A stretch of 64,000 nt of DNA, from the NCBI GenBank assembly GCA_016871775.1, contig VHCI01000002.1:1-64000 (forward strand), read 5' to 3'. Positions 27,078-36,891 of the stretch are shown piece by piece; the first letter of the stretch is position 1, and every line of letters starts with the position of its first letter. The notes beneath the pieces are model-generated. The model searched no databases. It saw nothing but the letters and a program-made list of their open reading frames with translations, and was not told where the DNA came from. Origin of the DNA: Verrucomicrobiota bacterium. Its GTDB lineage: Bacteria > Verrucomicrobiota > Verrucomicrobiia > Opitutales > Opitutaceae. A program made the position numbers and the translations under genes.

Positions 27078-28628
27078 ATGACTTGGTCCGACCCGCCCCC
27101 GCTTTCCCGCCTCGAATTCCTCCAAACCGGGGCCGCCGCCCTGCTCGCCGCGGCGCCAGTCGCCGCCGTGGCGGCTGCTGCCTCGACGCCTGGCCGCGCC
27201 GGGATCATCGCGGCCGAGAACGCGCGCGAGGGATCGCGCGACTGGCAGCTGACCCGGGTCCGGGTCGACCAAGACGGATTCCGCTCCCCTGCAGTGGAGG
27301 GCTATTGCTCACGCCAGAGCGTGCAGGCGGGGGACCGGATCGAGGTGATGATCTCGACCAATCCGCCGCGGCCGGTGCGGCTGGAGCTGTTCCGAACCGG
27401 TTACTATGGCGGCCGCGGGGCACGGAAGGTAGCCGAGTTGGGACCGCTGGAGACCCGCACTCAGCCGACACCGACCCCGGGCGAAAAGAATCTCCACGAG
27501 TGCCGCTGGGAGCCTTCTGCCGCCCTCACCATCCCCGCGGACTGGGTCAGTGGGGTCTACCTCGGACGGCTCACCACCATCCCGGCGGCGGCGGACGAGC
27601 CCTACTGGCAGAGCCACATCGTCTTCATCGTGCGGGACGACCGCCCGGCGGACATTCTCTTCCAGTGTTCGGACAATACCTGGCAGGCTTACAACCGGTG
27701 GCCGAACCGCTTTTCTGTCTACACGCATCCCAAGGGAAACCAGGGCCCGTGGGCCGACGTGAGTTTCGACCGCCCATACGGCCGCGAGGCCCAGTGGAGC
27801 AGCGTGGTCAATGATCCGCGCACCGTGGGCTCCGGCGAGTGGCTCTGCTTCGAGTTCCCGCTGGCCTACTGGCTGGAACAGCACGGCTACGACGTCACCT
27901 ATTGCTCCAACAGCGACCTGTTGACCCCCGACCGAGCGCTCCGCTGCCGCGCCTTTCTCAGCGTGGGTCACGATGAATATTGGGACATCCGGCAGTACCG
28001 AAGCGTGGAGCGGCTGCGCGACTCCGGCGTGAGCCTGCTGTTCTTGTGCGGCAACTCGGTGTGCTGGGTCACGCCCTTCCGCCCCGCGCTCGACGGCCGG
28101 CCCAACCGCATCATTTTCCGCGGCGGTCCCTTCGGCGGGGAACAATCTTACGCCCGCGAGCGGCACGAACGCCACGGGCCTTTTCCCCACCGCGGACCCG
28201 ACGAGGGCCTTTTGATGGGGGCGCGCAACGTGGAGCCGATCAACGGTGGCGGCGACTGGACCTGCCGCCTGCCGGGGCATTGGCTCTTCGGTGGCACCGG
28301 GATGCAGGCCGGCGAGAGCATCCCCGGCCTTATCGGCTGGGAGTACCATGGGCAGCCGGCGACCGAGATTCCCGGGCTCGAGGTGGTGGCGGCCGGCACG
28401 GCCTGGGTCAGCGGGGTGCGGCCCCAGCAGTGGGCGGCCACCCTTTATCCCGGGCCGAAGGACAACTTTGTTTTCAACGCCTCTACCATCTGGTGGGCGC
28501 AGGCCCTGTCGTCGCCGCCCGGACACGTTCTGCCTTGGTCGCACTGGAGCCGCCCGCACGGCCCGGACGAGCGGGTGCAGCGGATGACGCGCAACCTGCT
28601 CGCGCGCGCCCTCGGACGCGAGGGGTAG
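27078..28628 (+). CDS. N,N-dimethylformamidase beta subunit-like C-terminal domain protein, exported
   Basis: Hydrophobic signal; PVRLELFRTGYYGGRGARKV, ADILFQCSDNTWQAYNRWP, FEFPLAYWLEQHGYDVTYCSNSDLLT, FLSVGHDEYWDIRQY motifs. Confidence 0.82.
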   Translation: MTWSDPPPLSRLEFLQTGAAALLAAAPVAAVAAAASTPGRAGIIAAENAREGSRDWQLTRVRVDQDGFRSPAVEGYCSRQSVQAGDRIEVMISTNPPRPVRLELFRTGYYGGRGARKVAELGPLETRTQPTPTPGEKNLHECRWEPSAALTIPADWVSGVYLGRLTTIPAAADEPYWQSHIVFIVRDDRPADILFQCSDNTWQAYNRWPNRFSVYTHPKGNQGPWADVSFDRPYGREAQWSSVVNDPRTVGSGEWLCFEFPLAYWLEQHGYDVTYCSNSDLLTPDRALRCRAFLSVGHDEYWDIRQYRSVERLRDSGVSLLFLCGNSVCWVTPFRPALDGRPNRIIFRGGPFGGEQSYARERHERHGPFPHRGPDEGLLMGARNVEPINGGGDWTCRLPGHWLFGGTGMQAGESIPGLIGWEYHGQPATEIPGLEVVAAGTAWVSGVRPQQWAATLYPGPKDNFVFNASTIWWAQALSSPPGHVLPWSHWSRPHGPDERVQRMTRNLLARALGREG

Positions 28629-28637
28629 GCCGCGAGC

Positions 28638-29528
28638 TCAGACGGTGCAGAGGCGCACCGCCGCCCGGAGCGAGGTCAGCGGGTCGCGGGTGGGCAGGAA
28701 CTCCTGGCCGACGAAGCCCCGGTAGCCCGTCGCCTGGATGGCGCGCATGATGGCCGGGTAGTTCAGCTCCTGCGCGTCCTGCGGCTCGAATTCGTGGCGC
28801 CCGGGGTTCCCCGCGGTGTGGTAGTGGGCGATCCACGCGGCGTTCGTCTGGATGGTGCGGATGACGTCCCCCTCCATTATCTGCATATGGTAGATGTCAT
28901 AAAGCAGCTTGAAGCGCTCCGAGCCAACGCGGCGGCACAGTTCGACACCCCACGCGGTGCGGTCGCACATATAATCGCGGTGGTTCACCCTCGAGTTCAG
29001 CAATTCCATTACGAGGGTCACGCGGTGCTTCTCTGCGGTGGCCACCAGGCGGCGCAGGCCGGCCGCGCAGTGCTCCAGCCCCTGCAAGTCGTCGAGGCCG
29101 TCGCGGTTGCCTGAGAAGCAGATCAGGTTCTCGAAGCCGGCCGCGGCGACCTCAGGGATCCGGCGTTCGTAGAGCGCGATCAGAGTCTCGTGGTGTTCGG
29201 GGCGGTTGAACGCCTTCGTGATGCCACCCACGGTGACCCCCGCGGCCGTCTTGCCGGTCGGATTGCTCACCATCGCGCAATGGAGCCCGTGACGGGCGAG
29301 GGTGGGGAAGTCCGCCGGATTGAGGAGTTCCACCGATTCGAGGCCGATCTCGCGGGCGGCCGTGCAGACGGCTTCCAGCGAGATGTCCTTGTAACACCAT
29401 TTGCAGGCGGAATGGCGGATGCGACCCGGAGCGGGGGCGGGCGTGGCGGCTCGGGCGCGGAGCGCGGAGAGGCTGGCGGCGCCGGCGAGGGAGCGCAGGG
29501 CGTCACGGCGGGAGAGGCGGGGTTTCAT
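28638..29528 (-). CDS. Hydroxypyruvate isomerase-like TIM-barrel protein with Tat signal
   Basis: [27 protein letters not shown] signal; [92 protein letters not shown]. Confidence 0.9.
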   Translation of the reverse strand: MKPRLSRRDALRSLAGAASLSALRARAATPAPAPGRIRHSACKWCYKDISLEAVCTAAREIGLESVELLNPADFPTLARHGLHCAMVSNPTGKTAAGVTVGGITKAFNRPEHHETLIALYERRIPEVAAAGFENLICFSGNRDGLDDLQGLEHCAAGLRRLVATAEKHRVTLVMELLNSRVNHRDYMCDRTAWGVELCRRVGSERFKLLYDIYHMQIMEGDVIRTIQTNAAWIAHYHTAGNPGRHEFEPQDAQELNYPAIMRAIQATGYRGFVGQEFLPTRDPLTSLRAAVRLCTV

Positions 29529-29629
29529 CGGTGACGGTACGCTGCGGTGTCGGGCGTAGTTTTGGCAAGGTTGGAGCCGGGCTTGCGGCCGCGACTTGCG
29601 CCGCGCCGTGTCGATGCTACAAGCGAGCA

Positions 29630-30352
29630 ATGAGCTCTGCCGTTACCCTCTCGCGCCGCACGTTAGTCAAGACGCTCGGATCCGGCCTCGCGGTCCTCCC
29701 GGGCGCTTACCGGCTCGCCGCCGCGCCCGTCGCCGGTACGCCCCAGCCCTTCACGCTGCCGGCCCTGCCTTACGCCTATGCCGCTTTGGAGCCGCACTTC
29801 GACGCCCGGACGATGGAGATCCACCACTCCAAGCATCACCAAGCCTACATCACGAGCGCCAACACGGCGCTGGCCTCCCACCCGGCGCTGCGGAACCGGA
29901 GCGCCGAGGAACTGGTGAAGGATCTGGCGGCGGTGCCGGAGGCCATCCGCACCGCGGTCCGCAACCACGTGGGGGGGCACCTCAACCACGCGCTGTTCTG
30001 GGATGTGATCGCCCCGCGAGCCGGCGGAGCCCCGTCGGGCGCTCTGGCGGCGGCGCTGCAGGAGCGCTTCGGCTCCCTGGACACGTTTCGTGCCCAGTTC
30101 ACGGATGCCGCGATGAAGCGGTTCGGCAGCGGCTGGGCGTGGTTGACGATCAAGGCTGGTCGGCTCGAGGTCTCGTCCACTGCCAACCAAGACTCGCCGC
30201 TGATGGAGGGCGCGGTCCCGCTGCTCGGGCTGGATGTCTGGGAGCACGCCTACTACCTGCAGTACCAGAACCGCCGGTCGGATTTCGTCGCCGCCTTCTG
30301 GAACCTGGTAGCCTGGGAACGCGTCGCCGCTCGCTACACCGCCGCCCGCTGA
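29630..30352 (+). CDS. Fe/Mn superoxide dismutase with Tat-like export signal
   Basis: [33 protein letters not shown] signal; [83 protein letters not shown]. Confidence 0.95.
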   Translation: MSSAVTLSRRTLVKTLGSGLAVLPGAYRLAAAPVAGTPQPFTLPALPYAYAALEPHFDARTMEIHHSKHHQAYITSANTALASHPALRNRSAEELVKDLAAVPEAIRTAVRNHVGGHLNHALFWDVIAPRAGGAPSGALAAALQERFGSLDTFRAQFTDAAMKRFGSGWAWLTIKAGRLEVSSTANQDSPLMEGAVPLLGLDVWEHAYYLQYQNRRSDFVAAFWNLVAWERVAARYTAAR

Positions 30353-30377
30353 CGGCGGTGCGGGGCGTCCGTGGCGG

Positions 30378-30884
30378 TCACCGCTGGGTCGCCGGCGGCG
30401 CGACGCCGGAAAATTCCAGCCTATGGGCGACCTCCCGGTAGCCCTTCCCGCGCAATTCCTCGCGTGCCTTCGCCGCCGCCTTCTGCAGTTCGCCGGAAAC
30501 CTCTGCGGAGAGCGGAGCAAGCTTGCCGGAGGAGCGGCAAATCACGTGATAGGTTTCCGGCTGTCCGAGGGTGATCTGGTAGAGTGACGTGCCCTCATGG
30601 ATCACCGCGCGATGCACAAGGCCGCCGCGCTCGAAGGCCGCCATGCCCCGGTAAACGGTCACAAGATTGCAGGCCGCGGCCGGCAGGCCGGCGTGGAGGT
30701 GCTCGATCGAGACCGGGCTGGTCTGCCGGCAGAGGGCCGCAAGAATTTTCATCCTCGGCTGGGTGACTCGCAACCCAGCCGACTTGAGGCGTGACTTGGC
30801 GAGGATCAGGCGCGGGTCGGTCTCCATAGGGGACGAGGCGTTTTCAGCCGAGGAGTTTTCGGCGGTGGGCAGGGTGGGGGACAT
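30378..30884 (-). CDS. Fur family transcriptional regulator (PerR/Fur-like) with degenerate metal site
   Basis: SAGLRVTQPRMKILAALCRQTSPVSIEHLHAGLPAAACNLVTVYRGMAAFERGGLVHRAVIHEGTSLYQITLGQPETYHVICRSSGKLAPL. Confidence 0.85.
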   Translation of the reverse strand: MSPTLPTAENSSAENASSPMETDPRLILAKSRLKSAGLRVTQPRMKILAALCRQTSPVSIEHLHAGLPAAACNLVTVYRGMAAFERGGLVHRAVIHEGTSLYQITLGQPETYHVICRSSGKLAPLSAEVSGELQKAAAKAREELRGKGYREVAHRLEFSGVAPPATQR

Positions 30885-30994
30885 GGGCAATCGCGTAAGG
30901 CTAGACGCTGCAAAACGGTGGGGGTTGCGCTCGCGAAATTCACGCGGTGCGGGATTGCACCGCACCGTCCCGTGTGCCTATTCGGGCGGGTATC

Positions 30995-31432
30995 ATGGAA
31001 ACTCCGGATTTCAGCGAGGTGGTCGCGCTCATCTGCAAAGAGGACGCGCGTTTCGACCGAAAGGCTTACGAATTCGTGCGACTCGGGCTGGATCACACCG
31101 TGAAGGAACTCCAGAAAAGGGACGCGACGCGCGCGGGACGTTCCCGGCACGTGTCAGGACCGGAATTGCTCCACGGGCTCCGCGTCTACGCCATCGACCA
31201 GTTTGGTCCCCTGACGAAGACCGTCCTCAATGCCTGGGGCATCCACCGCTGTGCCGACTTCGGCGAAATCGTCTTCAACCTGATCGAGTACAATATGTTC
31301 TCGAAGACCGATCAGGATCGCCGAGAGGACTTCGGAGAGGTCTTTGAGTTTGAGGAAGCCTTCGTGAGACCATTCCTGCCCTCCCGCCACTCCCGCGGGG
31401 CCTCCGGTCCCCGGGCCCGGGGAGCAACATGA
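30995..31432 (+). CDS. Minf_1886 family protein (PVC-associated conserved protein)
   Basis: METPDFSEVVALICKEDARFDRKAYEFVRLGLDHTVKELQKRD...HVSGPELLHGLRVYAIDQFGPLTKTVLNAWGIHRCADFGEIVFNLIEYNMFSKTDQDRREDFGEVFEFEEAF. Confidence 0.9.
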   Translation: METPDFSEVVALICKEDARFDRKAYEFVRLGLDHTVKELQKRDATRAGRSRHVSGPELLHGLRVYAIDQFGPLTKTVLNAWGIHRCADFGEIVFNLIEYNMFSKTDQDRREDFGEVFEFEEAFVRPFLPSRHSRGASGPRARGAT

Positions 31433-34020
31433 GGCCGCGCCGGTCTCCGGCGCGGCCGTCGGTGTGCGCCACCCCGGACACCGCTTTCCTGGAGGCTTTC
31501 TGGCGCGAGCCGGTGCAGCGGGTCGTGCTACCCAGCGGCGTGACCGTCGTCCTGAAGCCGGATGCCGCCGCGGCGCTGGCATCCGTGCAGGTCTGGGTTC
31601 GCTCCGGCAGCGTCCACGAGGGGACCCAGCTGGGCGCGGGCCTTTCCCACTTTCTTGAGCATATGCTCTTCAAGGGCACGGCGCGGCGCGCCGGGCGCGA
31701 GATCAGTGCCACGATTCAGGCCCACGGTGGGTATCTCAACGCCTACACGACCTACGACCGGACCGTGTATTACGTCGATCTGCCCAGCGAGCATGCGGCC
31801 GTGGCGATCGACGTCCTCGCGGACGCCGTGCTTCATTCCACGCTTCCGGAGGACGAGGTGGCGAAGGAGCGGGACGTGATCCTGCGGGAAATCGCGATGA
31901 CGCGCGACGATCCCGACAACCGTTTGTGGGACGCGCTGTTCGCGACGGCCTTCCGTGAGCATCCTTACCGGCATCCCATCATCGGGCACCGGGATGTCTT
32001 TGCCGCGGTCTCTCGGGAAGAGCTGCTGGCCTACTACCGCGAGCGCTACGTGCCCGACAACCTGGTGGTGGTCGTGGTCGGGGATGTGGATGCGCCCGCG
32101 ATCCTCGGGGAGATCGGGCGGCATTTCGGCTCGGTGCCACGGCGCCGGTCGGTCCCGGTGCTGGTTCCGGCCGAGCCGCGGCAGCTTGCCCCCCGGCGGG
32201 AGCATCGCGCCGAGGAGGTCGAGGTTTGCCGCTCGATCCTGGCTTGGCCTATCCCCGGTCTCAGCCACGTCGACGCCCCGGCCCTGGATTTGCTGGCCGC
32301 CGTTGTCGGTCACGGCGAGAGCTCCTTGCTGTGGCGGGAGGTTCGTGACCGTGCTGGCTTGGTCCACCAGATCGACGCGAGTGCCTGGAATCCCGGTTCG
32401 AGCGGCCTTTTCTGCGTTTCATATACCTGCGATCCGGGCAAGCGGGCCGGAGCCGAAGCGGCGATCCTCCGGGCGCTTCGCGGTTATCTGGGCCGCCCGG
32501 TCCCGGCGGCCGACCTCCGCAAGGCGCGGCGCCAGCTCGTGGTGGGGGAGATCAATTCCCGCAAGACGATGAGCGGCCAGGCCTCGCGGTTGGGCGCCGC
32601 CGAGGTCGTGGTGGGCGATCTCGACCACGGTCGCACCTATTTCGGCGAGTTGGCCCGGGTGACCGGCCGGACGCTGCAGGCGGTGGCGGCGCGCCACCTG
32701 ACGGACTCCAGCCTCATCGCGGTTTCGACCGGGCCGGCTGCGGCCGGGGCCGGTTCCGCGGCGGTTGTAAGGCGGGCCGCGCCGCCGGATTTCACCGAGA
32801 CCAAGCTCGCCAATGGCGCCCGTCTCCTGCTCCAGCCCGATCCGCGCCTGCCCAACCTGCACCTGCGCCTGCTGCTGCCCGGCGGGCCCCTTACTGAGGC
32901 TCCGGACCGGCGCGGGGCGACGGCGCTGCTGTCCACCCTGCTTACCAAGGACACCCAGCGCCGGACGGCGGCCGAGGTGGCGCGGGCGATCGAGTCCGTC
33001 GGTGGAGCTTTTTATCCCTTTTGCGGCAACAATAGCCTGGGGTTCGCGGTCGAGGTGCTGCCCAACGAGGCGGCGCTGGCGATGGAACTGCTGACCGACG
33101 CGGTCCTAGCGCCCGCGTTCCGCGAGGGCACCTTTAGGCTCGAGCGTGACGCCCAAGTGGCGGCGCTCCGTCAGGATGACGACGACGTTGTGACGTGGGC
33201 CCGCAAGCGGCTCCGGCGGCGTTTCTTCGGTGCCGACCCGCTAGGTTTGGATGCTTCTGGGGATATCCCCGGGGTCCAGGCGCTGCGGCCCGCGGACTTG
33301 GCGGTGCTACACCGGCGGTTGGCGTTGGCGGGCAATACCGTGCTAGCAGTGGCGGGGGACTTTGACCCCGCGGTCCTCCGGCGTCCCCTCGAGCGCCTAC
33401 TTTCCCGGTTGCCGGCCGGCGGCGGGGCGGAAAAAGCGGTACCCCTGGTGCCGCTGCCGGCGGAGCGTGGGGCCTTTGTGGAGTTCCAGCCCCGCGAACA
33501 GGCGGTCGTCCTGCGGGCCTATCCCGGTCCGGCGTTGCACGCGCCGGATTTCTACACCGGCGAGGTGTTGGACGAGTGCCTCAGCGGGATGGCGTCTCGG
33601 CTTTTCGAGCGCGTACGGGAGGACAAGGGGCTCGCCTATTTCGTGCGTTCCGCGCGGGTGACCGGGCTGCGATCGGGGATGTTTTCCTTCCTCGCAGGCA
33701 CCCAGCCGGGCAAGGAAGCGGAGGTACTGGCGGAAATTGACGCGGAGATCGCCCGGGTCGCTGCCGGCGGGGTGGAACCCGCGGAGCTGGCCCGCTGCCA
33801 AGCGCGGCTCAAGGCTGCGCGGCGACAGAGCCTGCAGACGCCGTCGGCCCGGGCGCTACAGGCTGGTCTCAATGCCTTGCAGGGCTTCGATCTCAACGAC
33901 TGGCGGCAGTATGATGCTAAGGTCGAGGGCGTGAGCTCCGCGATGCTGGCGGCCTTTTCGCGGGAGCGGCTCCGCCCGGAACGGTCCCTGCAGTTGGTTG
34001 TACGGCCCGAGCCGGTCTGA
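31429..34020 (+). CDS. M16 family zinc metalloprotease, two-module
   Basis: HxxEH in LSHFLEHMLFKGTARR plus AKERDVILREIAMTRDDPDNRLWDALF; second M16-like module lacking HxxEH. Confidence 0.93.
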   Translation: MRPRRSPARPSVCATPDTAFLEAFWREPVQRVVLPSGVTVVLKPDAAAALASVQVWVRSGSVHEGTQLGAGLSHFLEHMLFKGTARRAGREISATIQAHGGYLNAYTTYDRTVYYVDLPSEHAAVAIDVLADAVLHSTLPEDEVAKERDVILREIAMTRDDPDNRLWDALFATAFREHPYRHPIIGHRDVFAAVSREELLAYYRERYVPDNLVVVVVGDVDAPAILGEIGRHFGSVPRRRSVPVLVPAEPRQLAPRREHRAEEVEVCRSILAWPIPGLSHVDAPALDLLAAVVGHGESSLLWREVRDRAGLVHQIDASAWNPGSSGLFCVSYTCDPGKRAGAEAAILRALRGYLGRPVPAADLRKARRQLVVGEINSRKTMSGQASRLGAAEVVVGDLDHGRTYFGELARVTGRTLQAVAARHLTDSSLIAVSTGPAAAGAGSAAVVRRAAPPDFTETKLANGARLLLQPDPRLPNLHLRLLLPGGPLTEAPDRRGATALLSTLLTKDTQRRTAAEVARAIESVGGAFYPFCGNNSLGFAVEVLPNEAALAMELLTDAVLAPAFREGTFRLERDAQVAALRQDDDDVVTWARKRLRRRFFGADPLGLDASGDIPGVQALRPADLAVLHRRLALAGNTVLAVAGDFDPAVLRRPLERLLSRLPAGGGAEKAVPLVPLPAERGAFVEFQPREQAVVLRAYPGPALHAPDFYTGEVLDECLSGMASRLFERVREDKGLAYFVRSARVTGLRSGMFSFLAGTQPGKEAEVLAEIDAEIARVAAGGVEPAELARCQARLKAARRQSLQTPSARALQAGLNALQGFDLNDWRQYDAKVEGVSSAMLAAFSRERLRPERSLQLVVRPEPV

Positions 34021-34070
34021 AGTGGCGGTGTCCGGCCGCGCCAGCGGGGTGCCCTGCCGGCGAAAAAAAA

Positions 34071-34094
34071 GAGGCGACCCCTGCGGGTCGCCTC
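34071..34094. terminator. Bidirectional terminator between M16 gene and EF-hand gene
   Basis: gaggcgaccc ctgc gggtcgcctc perfect 10-bp stem flanked by aaaaaaaa upstream and tttt downstream. Confidence 0.85.
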
Positions 34095-34114
34095 AAGTTT
34101 TCCGAAAGGCAGGG

Positions 34115-34390
34115 TTACTTATCCTTTTTCTTTTGGCCCGCGGCGTGCTCGGCTTTGGTCAGGAAGCCGTCCTTATCTGTGTCCAGCTTGGCGAAGCGGG
34201 ACTCCGCCTTGGCGTTGCCGTTCTGCGCGGCGATGTACTCCATCTTGGAGACCTTGCCGTCCTTGTCGGTATCCATCGCGGCGAAACCGCGATTCCCCTT
34301 CTTCTCTTCAGCACCGACGAGGGTGACCGGGAGGCAAAGAACGGCGGCGAGGACCGCGACGGTGAGGTTGAGATGGTTCGTGGTGTTCAT
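34115..34390 (-). CDS. Secreted EF-hand domain protein
   Basis: Signal peptide then two EF loops DTDKDGKVSKME and DTDKDGFLTKAE. Confidence 0.88.
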   Translation of the reverse strand: MNTTNHLNLTVAVLAAVLCLPVTLVGAEEKKGNRGFAAMDTDKDGKVSKMEYIAAQNGNAKAESRFAKLDTDKDGFLTKAEHAAGQKKKDK

Positions 34391-34471
34391 TCTTGGAGTA
34401 TTCTCGAAGGCGCTTGGATTGAAGCACATGCTTGTTTTGTCAAGGTTACCCTTGATTTTGCCGGGCGCATT

Positions 34472-35311
34472 TCAGCGCTTGGCGGCGAAGCCGCCGCTCC
34501 ATCGGAGTTTGTGACGGACGACGTTAAAATGGGAATAATTAGGGACTTGAGCTAAGGGCAGGCGCCGCCGCGCGAGGGCGATCTCGACTGGCGAATGCCC
34601 GCTGACCCGCAGTTTCCGCTGGCCGTCCATCGCCACCAGTAACCGTGAACCCGGGGAGCGGTTATGAACCCGGATGCGGACATCGTCCCGGAAGATGATG
34701 GCGCGGTTGCTCAGCGTGTGTGGGCAGATCGGCGTCATCACGATGACCCCTGAGCCGGGGTGGAGGATCGGTCCGCCGGCCGAAAGGTTGTAGGCAGTGG
34801 ATCCGGTCGGGGTGGAGAAAATCAGGCCGTCGCAGAGGTAGTCCGTGACCAGCTCGTCGTCCGCAAAAACCTCGAGGCGCACGAGGCGGGAGTTCACCTC
34901 GTCCTTGATGAGCACGTCGTTGAGGGCGAGATCGCTGGTGCCGGGTCCGGTCGCGCAGCCGAGCATCGTGCGGTGATCGACCTGGAACCGGCCAGCGAGG
35001 AGTTCGGGGAAGCGGCCGCGGGCCTCCTCGGCGGAGAGTGTGGTGAGGAAGCCGAGGCTGCCGCGGTTGACGCCGATCAGCGGGACCTGCTCGCGTGCGG
35101 ATTCACGGGCGGCGCCCAGGAGTGTGCCGTCGCCGCCGATCACGCAGCAGGCGTCCATCCCCTTGAGGTAACCGGACGGCAGTGGAAAACGGCTGGTCTG
35201 CTGGAGTTGCACCCCTTTGGCGCGCGCGACGGCGGCTAGCTCGCGGGCGAGGCCTGGCGCGCCGGCTTTGTTGCGGTTTACCACGAACGCGAGACGATGG
35301 ATGGGTTTCAT
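34472..35311 (-). CDS. nadK: NAD kinase
   Basis: CCVIGGDGTLLGAARESAREQVPLIGVNRGSLGFLTTL; NDVLIKD; DGLIFSTPTGSTAYNLSAGGPILHP. Confidence 0.97.
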   Translation of the reverse strand: MKPIHRLAFVVNRNKAGAPGLARELAAVARAKGVQLQQTSRFPLPSGYLKGMDACCVIGGDGTLLGAARESAREQVPLIGVNRGSLGFLTTLSAEEARGRFPELLAGRFQVDHRTMLGCATGPGTSDLALNDVLIKDEVNSRLVRLEVFADDELVTDYLCDGLIFSTPTGSTAYNLSAGGPILHPGSGVIVMTPICPHTLSNRAIIFRDDVRIRVHNRSPGSRLLVAMDGQRKLRVSGHSPVEIALARRRLPLAQVPNYSHFNVVRHKLRWSGGFAAKR

Positions 35312-35320
35312 CGGGCTCTT

Positions 35321-36067
35321 TCAGGATGCCCTGCGGCGGAGGCACAGCAAGAACTCACGGTTGCCGTCCGCTCCCCGCAGCGGGGAGTCGATGGCCCCGC
35401 GATCTTCAACCCCGGAGAGCTGCGCGGCCGCGGTGCGCACGCGCGCCAGCGCCGCTTCCTGCACCGCTGGATCCCGGATGACGCCCCGGCCCCGGTCCAC
35501 TTCCGCCTTGCCGGCCTCGAACTGTGGTTTCACTAGAGCGACGAGGGTCCCGGCCGGGCGCAGTACGGGCCAGACCGCCGGGAGCACGGCGGTGAGAGAG
35601 ATGAAGGAGAGGTCCATCACGATCGCATCGTAATTGGGCCGGGGCAGGTCGGAGGCCCGGAGGTGGCGGGCGTTCACCTGCTCGAGGTTGGTCACCCGCG
35701 GGTCCGCCCGGAGCCGAGCGTGCAACTGGGCACGGCCAACATCGACGCAGGTCACGGCGGCGGCGCCGGCCTGGAGGACGCAATCCGTGAAGCCCCCGGT
35801 GGAGGCTCCGACGTCGAGGACCTGCGTTCCCTGCAGGTCGAGGGCGAAGTGGGCGAGGGCGGCCACGAGTTTCTCGCCGCCTCGGCTGACGAAGCGCGAC
35901 GGCTGGGCGACGGTTACCTCAAGGTCCTCCGGCACGGCCCTGCCCGGCTTCTCGAGCCGCGCGGTGCCGTGGCTGACCCGGCCCGCGAGGATCAGGGCTT
36001 GGGCCCGGGCGCGGGATTCCGCGAGGCCCCGTTGTAGCAGCAGCTCGTCGAGGCGGACGCGTTTCAC
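35321..36067 (-). CDS. tlyA: TlyA family RNA methyltransferase (S4 domain plus FtsJ-like domain)
   Basis: [28 protein letters not shown]4 domain; YVSRGGEKL-like [32 protein letters not shown]. Confidence 0.95.
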   Translation of the reverse strand: MKRVRLDELLLQRGLAESRARAQALILAGRVSHGTARLEKPGRAVPEDLEVTVAQPSRFVSRGGEKLVAALAHFALDLQGTQVLDVGASTGGFTDCVLQAGAAAVTCVDVGRAQLHARLRADPRVTNLEQVNARHLRASDLPRPNYDAIVMDLSFISLTAVLPAVWPVLRPAGTLVALVKPQFEAGKAEVDRGRGVIRDPAVQEAALARVRTAAAQLSGVEDRGAIDSPLRGADGNREFLLCLRRRAS

Positions 36068-36891
36068 TTCCGTCCCTGCCGGGCGGGGCTCCAGCAGGTA
36101 GTGCGGCCGCCGATGGTGGCGCGCGCGAGCGGCTTACCGGTGCGCGGGCAACGGCCCCCGTCGCGCCAGCGGTGCAGGAACAGCCAGCTGCGGGGGATCC
36201 CGACGTTGGGGTCCGAGGGCAGGTGATCGCCCCTCCCGGCGATCGCCGCCAGGGCCTGGCGGCACACTTGCCGGCACTCGCGCCAGAGCCGGCGCACTTC
36301 GACCGGGGTAAGCGCGCCCGCGGGGCGGGCGGGTGGCAACGCCGCGCGCCAAAGGATCTCGTCCGCCATCCAGTTGCCCACCCCGGGAAACCGCTCCTGC
36401 TGGAGCAGCACCGCCTTCAGGGGGGCACGGCGCCGCCGGCGTAGGAACGCGGCGACGGCCTCGACCGTAAACGTCTCGGAGAGGATCGGCGGAGCGATGC
36501 GGCTCCACCAATCCGGGGCGGCCGGGCCTTCGTGGAACAGGATTCGTCCGAACATCCGCGGATCGCGGAAGACGAGGGCGCGCTCGTCCTGGAAGAGCAC
36601 GAGGTGATCGTGCCGGCCGGGGGAGTGTGTTGCGGGCGCGGCGAATAGTTCCCCCGTCATTCCTAGGTGAATGCCGAGCCAGCCCGAGTCCCCGGCGCGG
36701 AACAGCATCTGCTTGGCGGACGTCTGCGAGGCGCCGAGCGGCCGGCCGGTCAGCGCCCGCTGCAGCGCCACCGCGTCCGTCCCGCGGAAAACCTTCCGGT
36801 CCGCGTTCACGTGCAGCCGGCGGATCACGGACCCGGTGCCGGCAAGCGCCCAGCGTTTCCGGTAAAATTCAACCTCGGCGAGTTCAGGCAT
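36064..36891 (-). CDS. Formamidopyrimidine-DNA glycosylase family protein with degenerate (zinc-less) finger
   Basis: [14 protein letters not shown] catalytic N-terminus; [14 protein letters not shown] helix-2-turn-helix; C-terminal [32 protein letters not shown]. Confidence 0.93.
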   Translation of the reverse strand: MPELAEVEFYRKRWALAGTGSVIRRLHVNADRKVFRGTDAVALQRALTGRPLGASQTSAKQMLFRAGDSGWLGIHLGMTGELFAAPATHSPGRHDHLVLFQDERALVFRDPRMFGRILFHEGPAAPDWWSRIAPPILSETFTVEAVAAFLRRRRRAPLKAVLLQQERFPGVGNWMADEILWRAALPPARPAGALTPVEVRRLWRECRQVCRQALAAIAGRGDHLPSDPNVGIPRSWLFLHRWRDGGRCPRTGKPLARATIGGRTTCWSPARQGRK

